This document shows, piece after piece, positions 7,021-14,981 of a DNA stretch of 60,685 bases. A model generated the notes under the pieces. The model saw nothing but the letters and a program-made list of their open reading frames with translations, was not told where the DNA came from and searched no databases. Both the position numbers and the translations under genes were made by a program. Source of the DNA: an uncultured Bacteroides sp. (lineage in GTDB: Bacteria > Bacteroidota > Bacteroidia > Bacteroidales > Bacteroidaceae); the NCBI GenBank assembly GCA_947038155.1, contig CAMQVH010000015.1, positions 1 through 60,685 on the forward strand, written 5' to 3'. Position 1 is the first letter of the stretch. Every line of letters starts with the position of its first letter.

Positions 7021-9318
7021 TTAATAAGCTTTTAGGATGGCACTGTTAATATGTCTGTTCGTGTTATTGTCGTCTCGTGCGGTTTTCTTTCCGAAATTAT
7101 GTGTATAAATCACTTTTAGAAAGCCTGTCTGTTGATATATGCGCCCTGTCACATAATTTGTGTAATTGTAAGCATCTAATGTCACTGATTGTTTCCACTG
7201 GCGGTGTTTGGTAAAAGGGCTTTCCGCTCCTGCTTCCACCAACCAGTTTCCACAACTCCAGCGTGCCGTTAATCCGTATTTAGCCGGTTCATATCTATGG
7301 ATCAAATCTGCACTAAAACTTTTCGAACTTGTTTTGCCATAAAGACTACATGATAAATTTTTCCAGTAATAGTCCATTTGAATCAATCCGGAAAGACTGC
7401 TCGATTTGTCGGAAATCCCTTTAAAGAGAGAAGTAATTGACCAATATCCGTCCATTTTTAAACGAAAATTTTCCGACACTTTCCATGTGGCGGATAGCAT
7501 GCCTTCATGATGATGGGCACTTACATCACTACGAAAGGTGTTTATGAGTCTACCGTCTTTAATAAAAAACTCATCAGTATTAACATGTTCAACTCTTTCG
7601 TAATGAAGTGCCGCATATAGATTGAGGTTTTTAAACTGGCCGCTATAGTTGAAATTGACATCTCCAAAAATAGTATTATCCAAGTTAGGATTTCCTCTTT
7701 TAATGATTAATGAATCAATTTCTTGTACAGCATTACTTAATTGGGAAATTTGAGGTTGTGTGTTACCTAAAACTCCATTGAAAACGATTTGATGTAGGCT
7801 GGAGATTCGATAAGTTAAATTTGTTTTCAAGCGTGGTGAGATTTGGCTAATACGCTTCTCGTTATGTAAGCGATATTGCAGTGACGATAATCCGGGGGAT
7901 ACACTGAATGTTAGATTCTTTTTAAACATTCGATTGTATTCTGCATAAAACAAGGTTTGGCCTGTCCATAAATGCTGCCAAGATGAATTGTTTCCATCAT
8001 AATAGGAAGAACTAATGGTATGATAGTGCCCTATTCGGAGAGATAAAGCATTGCGTTCTTTCCATCGTATTCCATACTTTATATCTGCTCGAACTGTATA
8101 GATATCTTCTTTTGTATGAGTTAAAGTGGTATATTTATCTTCCAGGTAATTGTAAGAATAAGAATTATTAGCATAGGTACCTGTCAATGACGACTCAATA
8201 TACTGATTGTTTTTCAAGTTAAAATATCCATATAAATCTATAGTAGGCATATTGCCGGACTGATTAGTTGTTTTGCTCGATTCTTTATTCATTGTGTGTC
8301 CGCCGCCATACTCAAGTAATTCCCGGCTAAAGTTGTCTGGTGCATCATTACGCACGAATGATATTTTCGCCAATAAATTACGTTTTTTATTCTGGTTAGC
8401 TATGTTTAACTGTACATATTGGTTGTCGCTCTTAACCTTATTATCCAGTGTATTAGTTTTTCTATCTATAGCATATTTAGGAAAGATAAAATATTCGTGA
8501 TTATCATTTATATCCCCCTTATATTTGTTCATGCTATATCCCGCAAAAAGCGTATAATTCATGTTGCCATGTGACAGTTTGCTCACTATGTTATAGTCTC
8601 CATTGAGGTATCCCATAGCTTGCCGTCCATCAATTGCCACGTATCCCCCTGACTTGTACTGACGGGTAATATAGTTGATTGCAGCAACATCGTCGGCATA
8701 CCTCCCTGATGGTGTGTCGAAATACTCTACTTTCTCTATATCTCGTGGTCTTAAACTCTGCACTTCTCGATAATCAGCTTTCCTCCCATCAATATATAAA
8801 GTGGCTTCCCCACCAAATGTTTTTACTTTTCCCTTTATCCTGTCCACTTCCATTCCAGGAATCATCAAATTATATAATAAATCATACCCTGTACCTGCTT
8901 GTTTTACCTGTTGCTTGTCAGGCAAAATGAGTAGCCTATCCTTTTGCCGGATAACAGAAGCTCCTTTTACCACCACTTCGTTCAACTCTATGTTATCTGT
9001 TTCCATTATCACTGGTGGTAGTTCGTTTTTCTTCTCTGTTGTATTGGCGTTAACTATTTGCTTTTTATATCCTATTGAGGAAAAAACTATAAAATAAGGT
9101 GAAGGGGAAACCTTTGTAAATTGATAATAGCCTAATGTGTCAGTGGTTGTACCGGTCACAAAGCTTGAATCGACACGGAATAGTTGTACTGAAATATACG
9201 ATAATGATTGGCCTTCCAAATCTGTTACTTTACCAGTAATGCTGCATTGGGCATAAAGAATTTGTGGAAATAGAAAAATGCTCAATAAATAAACAAGAAA
9301 AACGACGGTATATTTCAT
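7021..9318 (-). CDS. Outer-membrane beta-barrel protein with N-terminal CarboxypepD-like domain
   Basis: This is an outer-membrane protein of the TonB-receptor-related barrel family. I start it at the ATG at 9318 (MKYTVVFLVYLLSIFLFP), giving 765 residues; a TTG three codons upstream is less likely. After the signal peptide comes a CarboxypepD_reg-like domain at about 25-105 (ITGKVTDLEGQSLSYISVQL), then a plug-like part (KGASVIRQKDRLLILP), then a long barrel rich in aromatic strands. There is no SusD partner, so it is not a glycan importer of the usual kind. It follows the 32-codon micro-ORF by 27 bp and the transmembrane TPR regulator on the same strand, which suggests export, display or uptake of a small ligand such as that peptide. 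Confidence 0.85.
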   Translation of the reverse strand: MKYTVVFLVYLLSIFLFPQILYAQCSITGKVTDLEGQSLSYISVQLFRVDSSFVTGTTTDTLGYYQFTKVSPSPYFIVFSSIGYKKQIVNANTTEKKNELPPVIMETDNIELNEVVVKGASVIRQKDRLLILPDKQQVKQAGTGYDLLYNLMIPGMEVDRIKGKVKTFGGEATLYIDGRKADYREVQSLRPRDIEKVEYFDTPSGRYADDVAAINYITRQYKSGGYVAIDGRQAMGYLNGDYNIVSKLSHGNMNYTLFAGYSMNKYKGDINDNHEYFIFPKYAIDRKTNTLDNKVKSDNQYVQLNIANQNKKRNLLAKISFVRNDAPDNFSRELLEYGGGHTMNKESSKTTNQSGNMPTIDLYGYFNLKNNQYIESSLTGTYANNSYSYNYLEDKYTTLTHTKEDIYTVRADIKYGIRWKERNALSLRIGHYHTISSSYYDGNNSSWQHLWTGQTLFYAEYNRMFKKNLTFSVSPGLSSLQYRLHNEKRISQISPRLKTNLTYRISSLHQIVFNGVLGNTQPQISQLSNAVQEIDSLIIKRGNPNLDNTIFGDVNFNYSGQFKNLNLYAALHYERVEHVNTDEFFIKDGRLINTFRSDVSAHHHEGMLSATWKVSENFRLKMDGYWSITSLFKGISDKSSSLSGLIQMDYYWKNLSCSLYGKTSSKSFSADLIHRYEPAKYGLTARWSCGNWLVEAGAESPFTKHRQWKQSVTLDAYNYTNYVTGRIYQQTGFLKVIYTHNFGKKTARDDNNTNRHINSAILKAY

Positions 9319-9345
9319 ATATCTCAATTTATTGTATCATAGGAA

Positions 9346-9444
9346 TCAAATCAACATAGTATCAATCCCACTATTGGCAAAACCCGGTAATTGTGTGAAT
9401 AGCATGCTGCATAGTACACAAATAATAAGTAGTTCTTTTTTCAT
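9346..9444 (-). CDS. Putative exported micropeptide (32 aa)
   Basis: A 33-codon ORF, including the TGA stop, lies between a good promoter and the barrel gene. The product starts MKKELLIICVLCSMLF and has the form of a complete signal peptide: two lysines, a hydrophobic core at about residues 5-19, then PGFA at 20-23. A signal-peptidase cut after Ala23 would leave the nonapeptide NSGIDTMLI. It is the first ORF after the -7 box at 9492-9484 (about 40 bp) and ends 27 bp before the barrel ATG. The position next to a membrane-spanning regulator suggests a signalling peptide. It could instead be a decayed gene or a chance ORF. Confidence 0.55.
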   Translation of the reverse strand: MKKELLIICVLCSMLFTQLPGFANSGIDTMLI

Positions 9445-9483
9445 GTCTGTAAAATATAAATTCGGTTTTTCATTTTTGATGTT

Positions 9484-9492
9484 GCAAACATA
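9484..9492 (-). promoter_or_regulatory. Bacteroides -7 box for the micropeptide/barrel transcript
   Basis: The minus strand reads TATGTTTGC at 9492-9484, an exact match to TAnnTTTGC. It lies about 40 bp before the micropeptide ATG and 86 bp after the stop of the upstream regulator gene, so the micropeptide and barrel can be transcribed separately from the regulator. Confidence 0.7.
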
Positions 9493-9523
9493 GGGCTTAG
9501 CGTTGATTTGTTTTGTGTAGTAT

Positions 9524-9572
9524 TTTGTTAAAACTTAATTAACAAATACGCATTTGTTGAAAATCAATGCGT
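9524..9572. promoter_or_regulatory. Nested inverted repeats upstream of the micropeptide promoter
   Basis: Three interlocking dyads lie 30-80 bp upstream of the -7 box: TTTGTTAA/TTAACAAA (9524-9531 and 9539-9546), AACAAAT/ATTTGTT (9541-9547 and 9552-9558) and ACGCATT/AATGCGT (9548-9554 and 9566-9572). The first is where an activator would bind just upstream of the -33 region. The last may also act as a terminator hairpin for the regulator gene. Confidence 0.5.
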
Positions 9573-9577
9573 TACAA

Positions 9578-11488
9578 TTAAATTTCTTCTATCAGAATAT
9601 CAAATTTTATAGGCGTCTCTATATCCATCCTCTTCATAATAGCATCTCTTCTTTTGTATGCAGCATTGGAAGTGCAACCAAATACATTCGCAATATCTGC
9701 ATATTTCATGCCAATTTTAACCAAACAGCAGAAATAGACATCTTCTTTCAATAGTCGTTCATGCTTCCCCGTCAATCGCTTGATAAACCCATGTGTTAAT
9801 TGGTCTATTTCCGAAATCAATGTTTCCCATATTTCATTCGGTACTTTTTCGGTTGCATCCGGATTTTCATAATTGTGTTGTTTTATGGTTAATAAGGTCT
9901 TGTAGGCGACAGACTGACTTGTTAATAAACTATCGAACAAGTAACTTTTTTCTTTTTTTATGTTAGTCAGTTGCTCTCCTAAATGAATATTATACCTCGT
10001 TTCATCTGATAATTGTATTTGTTGCATAAGTTGTTCTATCGCTTTCTCTTTCTCTGCAATAGCTTTTTTAATATCTGTGTATATCTTGTCTTTTTCTTTT
10101 AATAACTCATTAAGGCAGCTATTCAGTTGGTCTAAATATTGTTTATCTTCATTATACTTACTACATTTTTGTCTCAACACCGTTATTTCTGCATCTTTAT
10201 CCTCCATATCTTTTTTCATTTGGATGGATTGTGTGGAGATAGCTTGTAATAGAGATTCCTGTTCCTGTTTTAGTTGTTGTGCTTTTCGATGGTATTTGAT
10301 TCGTTTGTATGCAAAAAGAATAATGAGTATTATTATGAAACTACCCCCGGCGTAGATATAATGTAAGTATAATGATAGGTTACTCCTGTGTTTTTGTTCA
10401 CTTTGTTGGAGAAGGGTCTCTTTTTCAACTGCTAAAATTTCCTTTGTGCGTTCAATGTGTTTTGTGCTATCCATATATACTTCATAGTTATCTTTGAAAT
10501 GTAATGCTTCGGCAAAGTTTCCTTTTTTTCGTGCTACATTTTCTAGTATGATGCAAGCACCGGCTTTAGTGTAAAAACTGGGAGAAAATAGGCATTTATG
10601 AGCATAATAAACTGCTGAGTCATTCTGGTTGCTTTTGTAATAAGCATCGCTTAGACTTAGATATATGCCATATAGTTGAGTGGTGTCTTTTTGCAGCATA
10701 AGCTCACGTCTGATATATGAAATAGCCTTTTCCGGTTTTTCCATTTCGTTATAAAGAATTCTTAGGGAGCTAATAACTTCTATTTTTACATATGGATTAT
10801 TCAGTCTTTCAGCAATGGGTAAGGCGCGGTTTAACAACTCTTCGGCTTTGCCATGAAATGCGGCTCCTTTCATAATACAAATATCCGCTCGTTGTACAAG
10901 TAACGTTGCTAAATGGGCAGAGTCAGCCTCTTGTTTAAGAAGTTCTTCTTCGCATACATAAAGAGAGTCCGCTTTGTCCAGTAGATCTTGCTGGTAGTAT
11001 ACATACCCAAGGTTACCATATAGCATACACAATAGTTTATGGTCTTTGGCTTGTTTCACTAATGGCATTGCTTTGAGAAATTCGCGTATGGTGGCAGGAT
11101 TATTTCCAGATTCCTGATACACTCTTCCGAGATAATAATGGGCTTTTGCCTGCATTGTTATATCATTACCTATCGAATCATAATACTCGGTGGCTATACG
11201 AATTAAAGAATCTGTGGTTGGTGTAACGTAGTTTTTGTCTTGTGCTTGGGTTAGTAATAAGGCATATTTAGCATTTTGGGCAGGTGTTTTTATCTCTGAC
11301 ACGCAGACATTCTCCAGTAGATACAATGCGCTGTCCGGACGGGTGGACATCAATGAATCTGCAGCAGATAAAAGTAAATCTCCACTCCCTTTTTGTTGGC
11401 AGGCAAAGGTTACGAATATCAGATTAAATAAACAGAGGTAATATATTAGTCTGTTATGTTCTTTGGTCGGGTGCTTGATGTTTTTCAT
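9578..11488 (-). CDS. Transmembrane TPR regulator with cytoplasmic coiled coil and HTH
   Basis: This 636-residue protein appears to be a one-protein sensor-regulator. It has an N-terminal hydrophobic segment with a lipobox-like end (FVTFAC, Cys30). Periplasmic tetratricopeptide repeats follow at about 45-345 (AKAHYYLGRVYQESGNNPAT, LLCMLYGNLGYVYYQQDLLD). One membrane helix lies at about 375-394, a charged coiled coil at about 400-500, and a C-terminal helix-turn-helix at about 575-625 (MKYADIANVFGCTSNAAYKR). The architecture predicts that a periplasmic signal is read by the TPRs and relayed to DNA. Its likely target is the promoter just downstream, which drives the micropeptide and barrel genes. 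Such proteins are common in Bacteroides and are mostly unstudied. Confidence 0.85.
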   Translation of the reverse strand: MKNIKHPTKEHNRLIYYLCLFNLIFVTFACQQKGSGDLLLSAADSLMSTRPDSALYLLENVCVSEIKTPAQNAKYALLLTQAQDKNYVTPTTDSLIRIATEYYDSIGNDITMQAKAHYYLGRVYQESGNNPATIREFLKAMPLVKQAKDHKLLCMLYGNLGYVYYQQDLLDKADSLYVCEEELLKQEADSAHLATLLVQRADICIMKGAAFHGKAEELLNRALPIAERLNNPYVKIEVISSLRILYNEMEKPEKAISYIRRELMLQKDTTQLYGIYLSLSDAYYKSNQNDSAVYYAHKCLFSPSFYTKAGACIILENVARKKGNFAEALHFKDNYEVYMDSTKHIERTKEILAVEKETLLQQSEQKHRSNLSLYLHYIYAGGSFIIILIILFAYKRIKYHRKAQQLKQEQESLLQAISTQSIQMKKDMEDKDAEITVLRQKCSKYNEDKQYLDQLNSCLNELLKEKDKIYTDIKKAIAEKEKAIEQLMQQIQLSDETRYNIHLGEQLTNIKKEKSYLFDSLLTSQSVAYKTLLTIKQHNYENPDATEKVPNEIWETLISEIDQLTHGFIKRLTGKHERLLKEDVYFCCLVKIGMKYADIANVFGCTSNAAYKRRDAIMKRMDIETPIKFDILIEEI

Positions 11489-11701
11489 AATTCGGCTTTA
11501 TATATATAGTACAATTGTGGATTCTGCATTGCTTATCTTATCGTTGCTAATTTATGTTTATTTAAAACATTTGTTGGGAGAAGTTTTTCGTTTGTTTTGT
11601 GCGGTAATGAATATATTTTATTCATTACCAATATTAAGAATCAGCTTTCTTATTACTGATAAACTACCGTCTTATCGTATACTTTATTTCTATTTATTAA
11701 T

Positions 11702-11783
11702 CGCCGACTATAGTTGTCTACCTGGCTGACTATAGTCGGCTGATTGGACAACCTCAGTCGGCTAGATGGACAACTCCAGTCGG
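11702..11783. repeat. Four dyad units at 22-bp period (GCCGACTATAGTCGGC type)
   Basis: Four 16-bp units begin at 11702, 11724, 11746 and 11768, exactly 22 bp apart: GCCGACTATAGTTGTC, GCTGACTATAGTCGGC, GACAACCTCAGTCGGC and GACAACTCCAGTCGGC. Unit 2 is almost a perfect palindrome around ACTATAGT. The other units combine arms of two kinds, CGGC-type and TTGTC-type, so arms from different units can pair with each other. The same period and core occur in the array at 25126-25338 with other arms. Function unknown. Confidence 0.75.
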
Positions 11784-12016
11784 CTTCTTGGGTGCAAGCT
11801 GTTCAATTTGCTAAGATTGACAATCCAGATGCGAAGGTTACGGGCTGTGAAAGTGCAAACTATGGGAATTGTGAAGGCGTGAAGGGCGTGAAGAAAAGAC
11901 TTTTCTTTATTTGTTCACAGAAAACACCTGTCAAACAAATGATTACCATCCGTGAAGGATGTGAAGGAGGAGAACTAAACTTTATTGAGGCTTTGGTAAT
12001 TTTCGGCACAATTAGT

Positions 12017-12037
12017 TCAAAACCGCATCGGTTTTGA
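12017..12037. terminator. Perfect 9-bp-arm palindrome with 3-nt loop
   Basis: TCAAAACCG and CGGTTTTGA flank CAT at 12017-12037. The stem is compact and ends in T-rich sequence on the plus strand, so it could terminate a transcript, but no gene clearly precedes it. It could instead be an operator of the rhamnose region. Confidence 0.4.
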
Positions 12038-12100
12038 GTTATTCTTTGGTTTTGTTATTGTATGGAAACTATACTTGAAGAATCCTTTTTCTGTTTTGTG

Positions 12101-12129
12101 TCAAAATGTATATCCTTTCAATCAAAATG
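12101..12129 (+). promoter_or_regulatory. Candidate RhaR operator upstream of rhaK
   Basis: TCAAAATG occurs at 12101-12108 and 12122-12129, exactly 21 bp apart, and ends 27 bp before the -7 box of the rhaK promoter. Two direct half-sites about two helical turns apart just upstream of the promoter are typical of AraC-family activators, and one is encoded at the end of this operon. Confidence 0.6.
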
Positions 12130-12156
12130 CGTAAGGAGCACGAGGAGGGAATCGCC

Positions 12157-12165
12157 TATCTTTGC
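12157..12165 (+). promoter_or_regulatory. rhaK promoter -7 box
   Basis: TATCTTTGC matches the Bacteroides TAnnTTTGC consensus and lies 42 bp before the rhaK ATG. No good -33 TTTG is present at the usual distance, which fits a promoter dependent on an activator. Confidence 0.7.
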
Positions 12166-12207
12166 AATATAGGTAAATGGATACCTTAAATATATAGACA
12201 GAATACC

Positions 12208-13665
12208 ATGAAACAAAACTTTTTTGCAGTCGACCTGGGCGCAACGAGCGGCCGTACAATCTTGGGAACTTTCATTGAAGGCGGATTAAACCTCGAAGAG
12301 ATTAACCGTTTCCCTAATCATCTGATTGAAGTCGGTGGTCATTTCTATTGGGATATTTATGCATTATACCGTCATATTATTGACGGCTTGAAACTGGTGG
12401 CTCACCGTGGTGAATCTATCACTTCTATCGGCATTGATACGTGGGGAGTGGATTTTGTATGTGTCGGAAAAGACGGAAACCTGCTTCGCCAGCCTTATGC
12501 GTATCGTGACCCGCATACGGTAGGAGCACCGGAAGCTCTTTTCTCCCGCATCTCGCGTAGCGAAGTATATGGTAAGACGGGTATTCAGATAATGAATTTT
12601 AATTCACTTTTTCAGTTGGATACTTTACGTCGTAATAACGACAGTGCGTTGGCAGCAGCAGATAAGATTCTGTTTATGCCGGATGCATTGAGCTATATGC
12701 TGACCGGGGAAATGGTGACGGAATATACGATTGCTTCGACAGCCCAACTGGTGAATGCGCAGACCCGTCGTCTCGAACCGGAATTGTTGCAAGCAGTCGG
12801 CTTGAGTGAAAAGAACTTCGGCCGTTTTGTATTCCCGGGTGAAAAGGTCGGAGTATTGACAGAAGAAGTGCAGAAGATTACCGGGCTGGGAGCCATTCCC
12901 GTGATTGCCGTAGCCGGACATGACACCGGTTCGGCCGTGGCTGCCGTTCCGGCACTCGATCGTAACTTTGCCTATTTGAGCAGCGGGACCTGGTCGTTGA
13001 TGGGAGTTGAAACGGATGCTCCGGTGATTAATGCCGAAACGGAAGCGCTGAACTTCACCAACGAAGGCGGTGTGGAAGGCACCATCCGCCTGTTGAAGAA
13101 TATCTGCGGAATGTGGCTGCTCGAACGTTGCCGCCTGAATTGGGGAGATACAAGCTACCCCGAACTAATCAGCGAGGCGGATGCTTGCGAGCCGTTCCGT
13201 AGCCTGATTAATCCGGACGACGATTGTTTCGCCAATCCTGCGGATATGGAAAAAGCTATTACAGAATATTGCCGGGCTACCGGACAGTCGGTTCCCGAGA
13301 AACGCGGACAAGTGGTGCGTTGCATTTTCGAAAGTCTGGCGTTGCGTTATCGCCAGGTGTTGGAGAACTTACGTTCGCTTTCTCCCCGTCCGATTGAGAC
13401 CTTGCACGTGATTAGCGGCGGCAGCCGTAATGACTTGCTGAATCAGTTTACAGCCAATGCGACAGGAATCCCCGTGGTAGCCGGCCCGTCCGAAGCTACC
13501 GCTATCGGCAATGTGATGATTCAGGCGATGGCGGCAGGCGAAGCGACGGACGTTGCCGGCATGCGACAGCTGATCAACCGCTCCATCCCCTTGAAAACCT
13601 ACCGGCCGCAAGATACGGAAGCCTGGGACGCGGCTTATATCCATTTCAAGAATTGCGTCCGATAA
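12208..13665 (+). CDS. rhaB: Rhamnulokinase
   Basis: This FGGY-family kinase phosphorylates L-rhamnulose to rhamnulose 1-phosphate with ATP. The 485-residue protein has the N-terminal actin-fold phosphate loop FAVDLGATSGRTILGTF, the substrate-site stretch SIGIDTWGVDFVCVGKDG, and the second-domain block VAGHDTGSAVAAVPALD. The C-terminal adenosine-binding segment is VISGGSRNDLLNQFTANATG. It is the first gene of the rhamnose operon, 56 bp upstream of the isomerase gene. In Bacteroides literature the gene is often called rhaK. The length is normal and no lesions are seen. Confidence 0.95.
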   Translation: MKQNFFAVDLGATSGRTILGTFIEGGLNLEEINRFPNHLIEVGGHFYWDIYALYRHIIDGLKLVAHRGESITSIGIDTWGVDFVCVGKDGNLLRQPYAYRDPHTVGAPEALFSRISRSEVYGKTGIQIMNFNSLFQLDTLRRNNDSALAAADKILFMPDALSYMLTGEMVTEYTIASTAQLVNAQTRRLEPELLQAVGLSEKNFGRFVFPGEKVGVLTEEVQKITGLGAIPVIAVAGHDTGSAVAAVPALDRNFAYLSSGTWSLMGVETDAPVINAETEALNFTNEGGVEGTIRLLKNICGMWLLERCRLNWGDTSYPELISEADACEPFRSLINPDDDCFANPADMEKAITEYCRATGQSVPEKRGQVVRCIFESLALRYRQVLENLRSLSPRPIETLHVISGGSRNDLLNQFTANATGIPVVAGPSEATAIGNVMIQAMAAGEATDVAGMRQLINRSIPLKTYRPQDTEAWDAAYIHFKNCVR

Positions 13666-13721
13666 TGCATCGGACAACCGACAGAATAATCATTCATTCA
13701 TTTAAACTAATATAGAATATC

Positions 13722-14978
13722 ATGAAAAAGGAAGAACTGATTCAGAAAGCGTATGAGATTGCTGCCGAACGCTATGCGGCAGTAGGTGTAGACACCGAAC
13801 AAGTGTTGAAAACGATGCAGGATTTTCATCTGTCGCTCCACTGCTGGCAGGCTGACGACGTTGCGGGATTCGAAGTGCAGGCCGGCTCATTGACCGGAGG
13901 TATCCAAGCTACCGGCAACTATCCGGGCAAGGCCCGCAACATCGACGAACTGCGTGCCGACATCTTGAAAGCTGCCTCTTATATCCCGGGCACTCACCGC
14001 CTCAACCTGCACGAAATCTATGGAGATTTCCAGGGCAAGGTAGTAGACCGCGACCAGGTGGAACCGGAACACTTCAAGAGCTGGATTGAATGGGGGAAAG
14101 AACACAACATGAAGCTCGACTTCAACTCTACCTCTTTCTCTCATCCGAAATCAGGCGACTTGTCTCTTTCTAATCCTGATGAAGGTATCCGTCAATTCTG
14201 GATTGAACATACCAAACGTTGCCGTGCCGTTGCAGAAGCGATGGGCGAGGCACAGGGAGACCCGTGTATCATGAATCTTTGGGTGCACGACGGAAGCAAG
14301 GATATCACGGTGAACCGCATGAAATATCGTGCATTGCTGAAAGATTCTCTGGACCAGATTTTCGCCACCGAATATAAGAATATGAAGGATTGCATCGAAT
14401 CTAAGGTGTTCGGTATCGGTCTGGAAAGCTACACGGTAGGTTCCAATGACTTCTATATCGGTTATGGTGCTTCACGCAACAAGATGATTACGCTGGATAC
14501 CGGCCACTTCCACCCCACGGAAAGTGTGGCCGACAAAGTCTCCTCACTGTTGCTTTATGTGCCCGAATTGATGTTGCACGTAAGCCGCCCCGTCCGTTGG
14601 GATTCGGACCACGTTACTATCATGGACGACCCGACCATGGAACTCTTCCAGGAAATCGTCCGCTGCGGTGCTCTGGACCGTGTACATTATGGTCTCGACT
14701 ACTTCGACGCATCTATCAACCGTATCGGCGCATACGTAATCGGTAGCCGTGCCGCACAGAAATGTATGACCCGCGCTCTGCTCGAACCCATCGCCAAGTT
14801 GCGCGAATACGAAGCCAACGGACAGGGATTCCAGCGTCTGGCGCTGCTCGAAGAAGCAAAAGCGCTGCCTTGGAATGCAGTTTGGGATATGTTCTGCTTG
14901 AAGAACAACGTTCCGGTAGGTGAAGATTTCATCGCGGAAATCGAAAAGTACGAAGCCGAAGTAACTTCTAAACGATAA
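13722..14978 (+). CDS. rhaA: L-rhamnose isomerase
   Basis: RhaA interconverts L-rhamnose and L-rhamnulose using divalent metals in a TIM barrel. The 418-residue protein shows the metal-binding region LDFNSTSFSHPKSGDLSLSN, the conserved NLWVHDGSKDITVNRMKYR and the second metal-site segment TLDTGHFHPTES. SRPVRWDSDHV near residue 290 carries metal ligands as well. It is followed by rhaT after only 3 bp. The gene is complete. Confidence 0.96.
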   Translation: MKKEELIQKAYEIAAERYAAVGVDTEQVLKTMQDFHLSLHCWQADDVAGFEVQAGSLTGGIQATGNYPGKARNIDELRADILKAASYIPGTHRLNLHEIYGDFQGKVVDRDQVEPEHFKSWIEWGKEHNMKLDFNSTSFSHPKSGDLSLSNPDEGIRQFWIEHTKRCRAVAEAMGEAQGDPCIMNLWVHDGSKDITVNRMKYRALLKDSLDQIFATEYKNMKDCIESKVFGIGLESYTVGSNDFYIGYGASRNKMITLDTGHFHPTESVADKVSSLLLYVPELMLHVSRPVRWDSDHVTIMDDPTMELFQEIVRCGALDRVHYGLDYFDASINRIGAYVIGSRAAQKCMTRALLEPIAKLREYEANGQGFQRLALLEEAKALPWNAVWDMFCLKNNVPVGEDFIAEIEKYEAEVTSKR

Positions 14979-14981
14979 AGT

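Larger units (their letters stand above)
11489..12207. other. 719-bp divergent intergenic region before rhaK
   Basis: I see no convincing gene here. In order it contains an AT-rich stretch (11489-11700), a four-unit dyad array with 22-bp period (11702-11783), a GTGAAGGGC-type short repeat near 11872-11892, a 9-bp-arm palindrome around AAAACCG/CGGTTTT (12017-12037), a 21-bp-spaced direct repeat (12101-12129) and the rhaK promoter. Open frames in it are short, AT-rich or run across the repeats. Confidence 0.7.

Noticed and set aside
6802..7035. 77-residue plus-strand ORF after argR
   Set aside because: It runs through the argR promoter boxes and AT-rich intergenic DNA into the barrel gene stop, has no domain, and has no promoter that would serve it.
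11463..11729. 88-residue hydrophobic plus-strand ORF
   Set aside because: It begins inside the TPR regulator start region and reads through AT-rich intergenic DNA; the hydrophobicity comes from base composition.
11744..12037. 97-residue ORF across the dyad array before rhaK
   Set aside because: It starts inside the 22-bp array, ends in a palindrome, and has no recognisable domain or promoter box.
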